Source: Desulfobacterales bacterium
Lineage (GTDB): Bacteria > Desulfobacterota > Desulfobacteria > Desulfobacterales > UBA11574
DNA length: 6,119 nucleotides
Assembly (NCBI GenBank): GCA_030145595.1
Contig: JAQYVG010000204.1
Coordinates: forward strand, 1-6,119
Direction: 5' to 3'
The position numbers were made by a program, and so were the translations under genes. Under the pieces are notes generated by a model. That model did no database searches. It was not told where the DNA came from and saw only the letters and a program-made list of their open reading frames with translations. This document shows positions 1-5,015 of this stretch, piece by piece; positions within the stretch are counted from its first letter, which is position 1, and each line of letters opens with the position of its first letter.

Positions 1-2
1 CG

Positions 3-98
3 TCCGAGACCATCAATCCTGAATCTGCAAATGAAGTCATCGAATCATTATGCAAAGTAGTTATGAAGAGTTTGCGTAGTCATAAACTGATCGAATGA
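3..98 (+). CDS. C-terminal end of an unidentified protein (partial, cut by window start)
   Basis: Reading frame 3 is open from the window edge to a TGA at 96-98 and encodes 31 residues. They look like real coding sequence: an amphipathic helix (ESANEVIESLCKVVMKSLRS) ending in a short charged tail. Many small periplasmic or lipoprotein components end in such a helix, but too little is visible to name a family. The stop lies 17 bases upstream of the ATG of the next frame (116), which has its own purine-rich ribosome binding site (gaagggg, 104-110). The two were therefore probably co-transcribed. The start and the function-bearing part lie outside the window. Confidence 0.5.
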   Translation, partial: SETINPESANEVIESLCKVVMKSLRSHKLIE

Positions 99-115
99 AG
101 CATGAAGGGGAAAAG

Positions 116-196
116 ATGAGATCAAAACATATGAAGTCTTTCAAATATTTTATAGTTTTGTTGCTCATTGCCACCGTCTCTACAAGTTATGCATAG
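116..196 (+). pseudogene. Signal peptide of a secreted protein, ended by an in-frame TAG
   Basis: ATG at 116 follows a good Shine-Dalgarno sequence (gaagggg, 104-110). It opens a 26-codon frame with a textbook Sec signal peptide: basic N-terminus (MRSKHMKSFK), hydrophobic core (YFIVLLLIATVS), then TSYA as a signal peptidase I site. The next codon is TAG (194-196), followed by GAT. A single C-to-T change from CAG would give the very common cleavage context A-QD. Beyond the TAG this frame quickly becomes incoherent. The sensible coding frame continues one register away (see 199-414), so at least one frame change or recombination junction is also needed. I read it as the 5' remnant of a gene for an exported protein. 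A free 26-residue peptide is possible but less likely. Confidence 0.45.
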
Positions 197-198
197 GA

Positions 199-414
199 TT
201 GCTGGACCAGGGACTGGAGTCGTCCCCGGCACCGATTCGCAAGGGCGAAAAACCGGTCATTTCTTTGGATACAAAGGACCCGACTTATGTCTCGGCCTTG
301 AACGCAAGTCGGATCATACGTGAAGCCCTCACCGGCATGGCCATGCGTAAAATGGGCCTGACGGAAAAACACTATCTCAGCCCGCTCACCAAGGACGACG
401 GGCGCAAAAAATAG
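199..414 (+). CDS. Short hypothetical protein, probably a gene fragment (TonB-like N-terminal half)
   Basis: This frame encodes 71 residues if it starts at TTG 199; no ribosome binding site supports that start. The piece is visibly richer in GC than both flanks and begins three bases after the broken signal peptide, in a different frame, so it looks like a spliced-in fragment. Residues 18-34 (GEKPVISLDTKDPTYVS) resemble, from memory, the linker entering the C-terminal domain of bacterial TonB-type energy transducers, which often reads SLDTKDPxYVSY. The expected following IKxxIExxWxYP pattern is absent. After the stop, frame 3 from about 402 to the TGA at 465-467 again looks coding (IATVGLKLEFDGKYKTIV). 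Together 116-467 looks like one decayed or chimeric secreted-protein gene. The function is not established. Confidence 0.3.
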   Translation: MLDQGLESSPAPIRKGEKPVISLDTKDPTYVSALNASRIIREALTGMAMRKMGLTEKHYLSPLTKDDGRKK

Positions 415-579
415 CGACCGTGGGGTTAAAGCTTGAATTTGATGGCAAGTACAAAACAATAGTATGAACTGTATAAGAGTGTGCAGAACGGGGTGGTGCT
501 CTTCCCGGATTCATCAAAATACTCGTATTTTAGGATACAAAAACCGTATAGAAAGTAGTTCTAATAGTCATTATTTTCT

Positions 580-608
580 TTGCAATAGTATATCCTTTAT
601 ACTATGAT
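580..608 (+). promoter_or_regulatory. Sigma-70-type promoter of hicBA with overlapping palindromic operator
   Basis: TTGCAA (580-585) and TATGAT (603-608) are separated by exactly 17 bp, 54 bp upstream of the hicB start codon. A perfect 8-bp inverted repeat, atagtata (585-592) / tatactat (598-605) with a 5-bp centre, fills the spacer and enters the -10 box. A second short repeat (atgat 604-608 / atcat 613-617) follows. HicB antitoxins often repress their own operon by binding palindromes placed like this, so the repeat is the likely HicB operator. The assignment of the binder is inference. Confidence 0.65.
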
Positions 609-662
609 ATAAATCATCAATTAAAGGTTAAAGTATAGACAATAAAAATTAGGGAATGGAAA

Positions 663-905
663 ATGCTACTGGAATATATTGATGCAGCCATGCGTTATGC
701 TAAATATGAGATTTTACAAGAGGACGGATCATTTTACGGCGAAATCTCCGAATGTAACGGTGTTTATGCCAATGCTGATAATCTGGAAGACTGTCGAAAA
801 GAGCTAATGGAAGTACTGGAAGACTGGATTCTATTCAGAATTTATAAAAATCTTTCACTTCCAATTATTGATGGCTTGGAGCTCTCCGTTAAAGAGGTCG
901 CTTGA
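663..905 (+). CDS. hicB: HicB-family antitoxin
   Basis: This gene encodes an 80-residue protein. ATG 663 is chosen because AGGGA (651-655) sits 7 bases upstream. Residues about 13-50 carry the HicB fold: a first strand (KYEILQEDGSFYGEI), the ECNGVYANADNLEDC turn, then a helix (CRKELMEVLEDWILFRI). The last part (LPIIDGLELSVKEVA) is the usual tail. Length and order fit the short HicB class, in which the protein covers HicA and blocks its RNA-cleaving site; there is no room for a separate long DNA-binding domain. The stop codon overlaps the ATG of hicA by one base (TGATG), the standard translationally coupled layout. Regulation is probably autogenous through the palindrome at 585-605. The reading frame looks intact, but its toxin partner is interrupted, so today it may be an orphan antitoxin. 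Confidence 0.88.
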   Translation: MLLEYIDAAMRYAKYEILQEDGSFYGEISECNGVYANADNLEDCRKELMEVLEDWILFRIYKNLSLPIIDGLELSVKEVA

Positions 906-1123
906 TGCCATCTTTTGGGCCTATCAAGAGAAAACAACTTATCAAGTATTTTAAAAAAGCCGGGTTTTCCGGTCCTTTTAGCGGTGGCAAACATTAATTC
1001 ATGGTAAAAAATGATTTAACCATCAGAATCCCCAATCCGCATCAAAGTGATATTGGAAGAGAGTTATTGTCAAAAATACTCCGCCAAGCAAATATTGATA
1101 AAAATGATTGGGAAAAGCTTTGA
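905..1123 (+). pseudogene. hicA: HicA-family mRNA interferase toxin, interrupted by an in-frame TAA
   Basis: Starting at the ATG that overlaps the hicB stop, frame 2 gives 30 residues of typical HicA (MPSFGPIKRKQLIKYFKKAG, then FSGPFSGGKH), then TAA at 995-997. The same frame continues without another stop to TGA 1121-1123. That stretch contains the conserved HicA second half: FMVKNDLTIRIPNPHQSDIG, then a final helix ELLSKILRQANI. Read through, the product is 72 residues, the normal size. His30, directly before the stop, is the probable catalytic residue (family GxKHxF/GSHHxx motif). The interrupting codon sits where Gln would be expected (KHQFM), so one CAA-to-TAA transition explains it. The 30-residue product would lack the rest of the double-stranded-RNA-binding fold and should be inactive. 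No frameshift is visible. Confidence 0.85.
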
Positions 1124-1139
1124 TTCCTACCAAACAAAA

Positions 1140-1158
1140 CCGGGTGCTTCGTACCCGG
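1140..1158. repeat. Perfect inverted repeat (hairpin) after hicA
   Basis: ccgggt (1140-1145) pairs with acccgg (1153-1158) across a 7-base centre, gcttcgt. It starts 17 bases after the hicA stop. No T-run follows on the + strand, so a classical terminator is not supported; it could stabilise the hicBA mRNA 3' end. Confidence 0.5.
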
Positions 1159-1160
1159 AT

Positions 1161-1182
1161 GTAAGTTCAACGTTTAACTTAC
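1161..1182. repeat. Second inverted repeat after hicA, operator-like
   Basis: gtaagtt (1161-1167) and aacttac (1176-1182) form perfect 7-bp arms around an 8-base centre that itself contains aacgtt. It lies two bases after the previous hairpin. The dyad could be a protein-binding site or a second hairpin; no T-run follows. Confidence 0.45.
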
Positions 1183-1234
1183 GAACGCGCTTTTCGTCTT
1201 TGCCAGCCAACCGAAAGATAAACTTCCCTATCGA

Positions 1235-1277
1235 TTTTTGTGAAAATCCGAAGTTGCACTTGAGATTTTCACAAAAA
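1235..1277. repeat. 43-nt near-perfect palindrome upstream of the DUF4143 ATPase
   Basis: tttttgtgaaaatc (1235-1248) is perfectly complementary to gattttcacaaaaa (1264-1277). After a 2x2 mismatch (CG/GA), a further inner stem aagt (1251-1254) / actt (1258-1261) closes a three-base loop. The element ends 17 bases before ATG 1295. It lacks a following T-run on either strand, so it is not a plain terminator. It could be an operator or a translation-controlling hairpin for the ATPase, or the end of a small mobile element. Confidence 0.7.
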
Positions 1278-1294
1278 CAGTGTAGGCTTCCAAC

Positions 1295-2464
1295 ATGATT
1301 CGCCGCGAGATTACAACAGAACTGATGGAAGCCGCCGGGGAATATCCGGTCGTAACGGTCTTTGGGCCGCGCCAGGCCGGAAAGACAACCCTTGTCCGGA
1401 TGGCCTTCCCCGATAAATTATATTATTCGCTGGAAGATCCCGATGTACGCATGGCAGCCGATACTGATCCACGAGGTTTTTTGTCTGACCTCTCCGATGG
1501 GGCTGTTCTCGACGAAATCCAGCGTCTCCCGGCATTGCTCTCCTATATTCAAGGAATAGTAGACCGGGCCCAAAAGCCGGGGATGTTCATTCTGACCGGC
1601 AGCCATCAACCTGAACTCCATCAGACGGTAAGTCAGACCTTGGCCGGAAGAACGGCGGTTCTGACCCTGCTTCCGTTTTCACTGAAAGAGCTGCGAACTT
1701 ACCGCAAAGACTGGCCGGCCTTTGAGTTGATCACTAAAGGTGCGTATCCAAGGATTCATGAAGAGGATTTGCGGCCAACCCGTTTTTTTAACGGCTACCT
1801 GCAGACTTATGTAGAAAGGGATGTTCGGGCCCTGATCAACCTCAGAGACTTGAGGACATTTCAGCAGTTCTTAACGTTGTTGGCAGGACGTATCGGGCAG
1901 GTTGTAAACTATTCATCACTCAGTAGCGATGTCGGTGTCTCAGCCACTACAGTGAAAAACTGGATTAGTGTCTTAAAGGCTTCTTTCGTGGTTTTCGAAC
2001 TGCCCCCCTTTTTCGAGAATATTCGCAAGCGTGTCGTAAAATCTCCGAAGATCTATTTCAGCGATTACGGCCTGGCTGCGTTTTTGTTGGGTATCGAGAC
2101 TCAGGAACAGTTATCCCGCGATCCGCTGCGTGGAGGACTTTATGAAAATTTGATGATACTGGATGTCCTTAAAAACCGCCTAAATAGTGGGAAACGTCCG
2201 GAAATGTTTTTTTACAGAGATACGCACGGCACCGAAGTGGACCTTATCATCAAGCACGGTAGGGAGTTGACCCCGGTTGAAATCAAATCGGCCGCAACCT
2301 TTACATATGATTTTCTTAAGGGGATCGAACAGTTCCGAAAAGTTGCCGAAGACCGTTGCAAACCGGGATTTGTTTTTTATAACGGGCGTGAACAATACAC
2401 GCTTAAAGGAACACGGGTGTTCAATCCTTTATTACACGAAGGGCTGGAAGCTCTTTCTCTTTAA
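1295..2464 (+). CDS. AAA_14/DUF4143-family ATP-binding protein
   Basis: This gene encodes 389 residues, the usual length for the family. The N-terminal AAA_14 domain has Walker A GPRQAGKTT (residues 24-32), Walker B AVLDEIQR (70-77, D73/E74), and the sensor-like LTGSHQ (100-105). A helix-turn-helix-like segment lies about 203-230. The DUF4143 region keeps a PD-(D/E)XK-like nuclease pattern: GLYENL with E284, EVDLII with D316, and VEIKSA with E329 and K331. From memory of the family, the start MIRREI and the spacing to Walker A are standard, so ATG 1295 is preferred despite a poor ribosome binding site (only tagg at 1283-1286). The physiological role of these proteins is unsettled; they are scattered, strain-variable genes often found beside toxin-antitoxin and defence loci. 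Nuclease activity is inferred from the fold only. A 43-nt palindrome lies just upstream. No partner gene is adjacent, so it is probably monocistronic. Confidence 0.92.
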   Translation: MIRREITTELMEAAGEYPVVTVFGPRQAGKTTLVRMAFPDKLYYSLEDPDVRMAADTDPRGFLSDLSDGAVLDEIQRLPALLSYIQGIVDRAQKPGMFILTGSHQPELHQTVSQTLAGRTAVLTLLPFSLKELRTYRKDWPAFELITKGAYPRIHEEDLRPTRFFNGYLQTYVERDVRALINLRDLRTFQQFLTLLAGRIGQVVNYSSLSSDVGVSATTVKNWISVLKASFVVFELPPFFENIRKRVVKSPKIYFSDYGLAAFLLGIETQEQLSRDPLRGGLYENLMILDVLKNRLNSGKRPEMFFYRDTHGTEVDLIIKHGRELTPVEIKSAATFTYDFLKGIEQFRKVAEDRCKPGFVFYNGREQYTLKGTRVFNPLLHEGLEALSL

Positions 2465-2471
2465 CAGCCTC

Positions 2472-2660
2472 TCAAGCTTTGCCCCCTATCCTTGCCGCCT
2501 GCTTAGCCTTTTCCAGTCCGTCGAGCATGGCATCCACCCAGTGGTCAAAATGAAAAGAACGGGTCGGATTAGAGTCAAACCATGATCCCTAACACAGGTG
2601 ATATTTTTCACCGACGGCGGTTTCTGGTAGATCAAAGACATCGAATTGATTGAAGAACAT
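2472..2660 (-). pseudogene. Unidentified minus-strand coding remnant with an in-frame TAG
   Basis: On the minus strand an ATG at 2660-2658 opens 23 codons (MFFNQFDVFDLPETAVGEKY then HLC), followed by TAG (2591-2589). The same frame then continues for 38 codons (SWFDSNPTRSFHFDHWVDAM, then LDGLEKAKQAARIGGKA) to TGA at 2474-2472. Both halves have protein-like composition and are in register, so this looks like one small gene with a nonsense mutation, or the last part of a larger decayed gene. No ribosome binding site is clear. I do not recognise the family. Directly upstream on the same strand, 2787-2669, a second open stretch (containing SFPPRRFADLAEQAARISNP) ends in TAA; it may be another fragment. 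The stretch 2465-2787 thus holds gene debris only, with no functional gene I can support. Confidence 0.3.
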
Positions 2661-2787
2661 AGATTGCTTTAGAATTTTGGATTAGAGATACGGGCGGCTT
2701 GCTCCGCTAAATCCGCAAAACGCCTTGGTGGAAATGAAGTGTCAGTGGAAGCAGATGATTTGACAACAGTCAAGATTTTGTGGTCTA

Positions 2788-3213
2788 CTACATTTTTTTC
2801 GAATTATTAGATAATCGCTTTTCAATCTCCTGATAAAAATCACGATTGAACGATTTTTTCTTGGAAGTACCTCTTTCAGAAGAAGTAAATAGTTTCAATT
2901 CATGTACAGTCTCTGATAGACTCTTAATTTGCACTTTCACAGTATCGACATTTCCGTCCTGAGCGATAATGGTGAGTGCATTGAATTTGGGCTGTTCAAT
3001 CTTCTCGACGACTTCGAGTCCAGCCCGGTCGAGAACTTCGTAAGTGGCCCTAAGCAGTTCACTAAACCGGACGTTCTCAAAAACCACAATCTGGCCGTAA
3101 CCTTGAGAGTCTATGTCCGCCAACCCATAGGGTTTAGAACAGCCGTTAAGGAAAAAAAGGCCTATCGTGCAGGCTAAAAAACAAAAAAAATTGCGAAGTC
3201 TTCTGGTCCACAT
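2788..3213 (-). CDS. Small outer-membrane-type lipoprotein, DUF3568-like
   Basis: This gene encodes 141 residues. The N-terminus is a lipoprotein signal: basic MWTRRLRN, a hydrophobic stretch (FFCFLACTIGLFF), and lipobox LNGC with the lipidated cysteine at residue 25. The mature part has a strand-helix-strand-strand pattern. FENVRFSELLRATYEVLDRAG is followed by a LEVVEK strand, then FNALTIIAQDGNVDTVKVQI, and a final helix FYQEIEKRLS. This matches the general shape of DUF3568-type lipoproteins (a T/VxAP-like strand, a long helix, then beta strands responding to charge-rich loops), though the family call is from memory. ATG 3213 is supported by aaaggag about 11 bases upstream. Asn at lipobox +2 gives no inner-membrane Asp retention signal, so the outer membrane is expected. 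The gene stands alone and is transcribed away from 3527. Its function is unknown. Confidence 0.75.
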   Translation of the reverse strand: MWTRRLRNFFCFLACTIGLFFLNGCSKPYGLADIDSQGYGQIVVFENVRFSELLRATYEVLDRAGLEVVEKIEQPKFNALTIIAQDGNVDTVKVQIKSLSETVHELKLFTSSERGTSKKKSFNRDFYQEIEKRLSNNSKKM

Positions 3214-3526
3214 TTTAAATCGTGCTCCTTTCGTTTCTTACGTTTGACCTCCTACGCTGTCGCTCTCCCGTTGGCAAAAGTCCACTGACATAACAATGCC
3301 AACCTCGATAGCATTCTACTTTATCAAGTCGGCCAACTTCAAGCTAAATTTAAAACCTGAATCTTGCCTGAAAGCGGAATTTGTCCTTTTTGCTTTTTTG
3401 TGAATTTTGATATATATGTCAACAAAGGACGATGGTTATATGTTACTTTTCTCATTTTCTCCAAATAAATTCAGTGCAACCCAGGATGCTTCTCAAAGAC
3501 TACTTAAATGAAAAGGGGACAGTCAA
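3214..3526. other. Divergent intergenic region between the lipoprotein and GMP-synthase-like genes
   Basis: These 313 bp should contain promoters for both directions. On the + strand the best box pair I see is weak: TTGCTT followed 17 bp later by TATATG, in the T-rich stretch around 3390-3420. On the minus strand TTGACA occurs at 3422-3417 without a convincing -10. The aaggag-type ribosome binding site of the lipoprotein gene lies near 3225-3231. A short + strand ORF at 3432-3530 is listed separately. No RNA gene, riboswitch or repeat is recognisable. Confidence 0.4.
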
Positions 3527-3530
3527 ATGA
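3432..3530 (+). CDS. Possible 32-residue leader ORF overlapping the next start codon
   Basis: ATG 3432 opens 32 codons (MVICYFSHFLQINSVQPRML, then LKDYLNEKGTVK) and stops at TGA 3528-3530. This overlaps the ATG of the GMP-synthase-like gene in the ATGA arrangement typical of translational coupling. A purine tract aaagga (3424-3429) precedes it, but only two bases separate it from the ATG, which is too close for an ideal site. The ribosome binding site of the downstream gene (aaaagggga, 3511-3519) lies inside this ORF. It could be a coupling leader peptide, the tail of a lost upstream gene, or chance. Confidence 0.25.
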   Translation: MVICYFSHFLQINSVQPRMLLKDYLNEKGTVK

Positions 3531-4489
3531 TCAAGGAGATTACCGCGCAAGAGCTTAACACAGAAAACTTCATCGATGAGAAGATCAAACAAATCCAACA
3601 AGTTGTTAAGGGCGGCATGGCGATCAATGCACTCTCGGGGGGCGTCGATTCGTCCACGGTCACGATGCTCGGCCATCGCGCCCTGGGGGACCGCCTTAAG
3701 ACCGTGTTTATCGAAAACGGTCTTATGCGTGAGGGAGAGTCCGAAAAGGTTGTCGGTCTTTTTAAAAAGCTTGGGGTCACGGTTGACGTTGTCGATGCAC
3801 AAAAAGAATTCTTTGCCGAACTCGAAGGAATCACGGATCCGGAAGAGAAGCGCGAAGCGATTACCCAGGCTTTTTACCGAGACGTATTCGGACGCCTCGT
3901 CAAGGAAAGTGGCGCAAAACACCTTCTTCAAGGAACCATATTGACCGATATCGACGAGACCGTCGCAGGGATAAAAAGGCAGCACAATGTCTTTGAGCAG
4001 CTCGGGATCGACCCGAAAGAGGCTTTTGGCTATCACATCATCGAACCGCTCATTCAGCTTCGCAAAGACGGCGTTAGAAAGGTTGGTGAGGCTCTGGGGC
4101 TCCCGGCAGAGGCCTTTGACCGCATTCCATTCCCGGGTCCGGCACTCGCGGCACGTGTGATCGGTGAAATAACCATAGAGCGCATCGAGACGGTTAGAAA
4201 GGCAACCGTTGTGGTCGAACGGCTGCTCAAGGACACCGGTGCATTTCAGTATATGGCGATCCTGCATAAAGACCGCGTGACCGGCATGCGTGACGGATTG
4301 CGTGATTTTGGCCAGCAGATCGAAGTGCGTTGCTGGGAGAGTGTCGACGCGCGGGTCGCAACACCGACACCGCTTTCTTTCAAAATTCTCGAGGAACTCG
4401 CCAGCGAGATTATCCGCGATGTGCCGGGCATCGTCAGTGTCACGTATAACATAGCACCGAAACCCCCTTCAACGATCGAAGCGGTTTGA
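3527..4489 (+). CDS. guaA: GMP synthase-like ATP-pyrophosphatase, stand-alone subunit without glutaminase domain
   Basis: This gene encodes 320 residues, the size of the archaeal-type GMP synthase synthetase subunit; bacterial GuaA has about 200 extra N-terminal residues carrying the glutaminase. The PP-loop LSGGVDSST (36-44) binds ATP. Further family blocks are FIENGLMREGE (61-71), GITDPEEKR (101-109), LLQGTILTDIDET (133-145), IKRQHNV (149-155) and RIPFPGPALAARVIGE (199-214). The C-terminal dimerisation and XMP-binding part ends KPPSTIEAV. Family members adenylate XMP and transfer ammonia to make GMP. The protein is divergent where GMP synthases are usually fixed: IKRQHNV for IKSHHNV, Ser304 where RVxYD has Arg, Asn308 for Asp, and a final AV for WE. 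It may be a bona fide enzyme needing a separate glutaminase, or a paralogue with another acceptor. ATG 3527 follows aaaagggga at 7-8 bases. No guaB or glutaminase is nearby. Confidence 0.85.
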   Translation: MIKEITAQELNTENFIDEKIKQIQQVVKGGMAINALSGGVDSSTVTMLGHRALGDRLKTVFIENGLMREGESEKVVGLFKKLGVTVDVVDAQKEFFAELEGITDPEEKREAITQAFYRDVFGRLVKESGAKHLLQGTILTDIDETVAGIKRQHNVFEQLGIDPKEAFGYHIIEPLIQLRKDGVRKVGEALGLPAEAFDRIPFPGPALAARVIGEITIERIETVRKATVVVERLLKDTGAFQYMAILHKDRVTGMRDGLRDFGQQIEVRCWESVDARVATPTPLSFKILEELASEIIRDVPGIVSVTYNIAPKPPSTIEAV

Positions 4490-4609
4490 CGATTAGGCTT
4501 TTCAGGACCAAATAAAATCCTGTTCGACATGGGTGGGCAAGGTCTTTCTGTCACGTTCAAAGATGGTGGACACCTCCGCCAAATCCAGGGATCGCTATAT
4601 CGCTGCTGA
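4490..4609 (+). pseudogene. Short coding remnant, possibly beta-lactamase-fold hydrolase N-terminus
   Basis: Immediately after the preceding TGA the same frame stays open for 39 codons to TGA 4607-4609. It includes LGFSGPNKILFDMGGQGLSV. The GFS...KILFDxGxxG pattern resembles, from memory, the N-terminal strand region of metallo-beta-lactamase-fold proteins (typically GFSxLI...ILFDTG). There is no start codon with a ribosome binding site, and the downstream HxHxDH metal site is absent, so at most this is a fragment. Readthrough of the preceding stop would append it to the GMP-synthase-like protein, but nothing supports recoding. It overlaps the next remnant, which is in another frame. Confidence 0.2.
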
Positions 4610-4712
4610 TGAAATCGTCACCTACAGCCACGGCGCCGAAGGAAAGCATGCCCATGAGTCGCTAAATAAAAGATCCCCTGGAGTCTTTCAACCCCAGGGG
4701 AGGATTAGATGA
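4563..4712 (+). pseudogene. Remnant resembling a metal-ABC-transporter binding protein
   Basis: Frame 3 from ATG 4563 encodes 49 residues to TGA 4710-4712. Residues 3-31 contain DTSAKSRDRYIAADEIVTYS followed by HGAEGKHAHES. A VxHSHGxxGxHAHxG block with the same layout occurs in some periplasmic Zn/Mn-binding proteins of metal ABC transporters (TroA/ZnuA class), where the histidine-rich stretch handles metal. After HES the similarity stops and the frame runs into a hairpin (4674-4701). There is no ribosome binding site. I read it as a short internal gene fragment, not a working gene. The family suggestion is from memory and moderate at best. Confidence 0.3.
4674..4701. repeat. GC-rich hairpin
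   Basis: tcccctgg (4674-4681) pairs perfectly with ccagggga (4694-4701) around a 12-base loop. A second, weaker stem follows: agccc (4714-4718) / gggct (4731-4735). No T-run follows either stem, so intrinsic termination of the upstream gene is not shown, though tandem hairpins here may protect the mRNA 3' end. Confidence 0.5.
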
Positions 4713-4810
4713 AAGCCCTTAGAGTTTATTGGGCTCCGGGGGCGCTCAATAATTATAATTAAGATTTTGCTGTGGTATGTCAAGCGGTTTTAACAGATTC
4801 TAATCACCTA

Positions 4811-4945
4811 ATGAAATCTTCTGTAAACATATTCGTTGCTGAACAACCACCCTGGTTCAATAAAAAGTACCTGCCGTATCTACTCATTCCGCATTTGGGC
4901 AAATTACCGAACACGCCGGTGGTTTCCCCCAAAATCCTCTATTAA
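4811..4945 (+). CDS. Possible 44-residue small protein
   Basis: ATG 4811 opens 44 codons to TAA 4943-4945. The peptide begins MKSSVNIFVAEQPPWFNKKY and continues with LPYLLIPHLGKLPNTPVVSP. Residue use is protein-like, with a hydrophobic, proline-rich centre. No Shine-Dalgarno sequence precedes it and the frame is short for this AT-rich DNA, so chance is a real alternative. No family is recognised. The surrounding stretch 4740-5010 otherwise shows only AT-rich non-coding sequence. Confidence 0.2.
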   Translation: MKSSVNIFVAEQPPWFNKKYLPYLLIPHLGKLPNTPVVSPKILY

Positions 4946-5015
4946 ACTAAAGATTGCAGGCGACTGTAGGGAACTAACCAATCGTTTTTTTTAATGTTTA
5001 TTCATTAATATTTAA

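Noticed and set aside
187..459. Minus-strand 90-codon frame over the decayed secreted-protein gene
   Set aside because: No recognisable motif or ribosome binding site; the + strand has the signal peptide and better protein-like frames.
516..531. aaaatac/gtatttt palindrome as a terminator
   Set aside because: All-AT stem, the T-run is part of the arm, and no gene ends convincingly just before it.
1140..1210. Integron attC site suggested by the tandem inverted repeats and a gtttaac-like core
   Set aside because: The required RYYYAAC/GTTRRRY boxes are not at the ends of one fold and no integron cassette structure surrounds it.
1047..1298. + strand 83-codon frame between hicA and the ATPase
   Set aside because: It begins inside hicA in another frame and runs through three inverted repeats; composition is not protein-like.
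2277..2585. + strand 102-codon frame at the end of the ATPase gene
   Set aside because: More than half is out-of-frame DUF4143 coding sequence; the rest is opposite a better minus-strand remnant.
2760..2773. ttgac/gtcaa mini-hairpin as terminator of the lipoprotein gene
   Set aside because: Only a 5-bp stem with a 4-base loop and no T-run in the transcribed direction.
3214..3526. Purine riboswitch upstream of the GMP-synthase-like gene
   Set aside because: No conserved purine-aptamer loops or three-way junction could be found by eye.
3500..4267. Long minus-strand open frame (255 codons) opposite the GMP-synthase-like gene, plus others on that strand at 3523-3834, 4054-4236 and 4246-4560
   Set aside because: They are antisense to a strongly conserved ATP-pyrophosphatase gene, lack domain-like sequence, and arise from its codon bias.
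4674..4735. Intrinsic terminator of the GMP-synthase-like gene
   Set aside because: Stems are good but no T-run follows either; listed as hairpins only.
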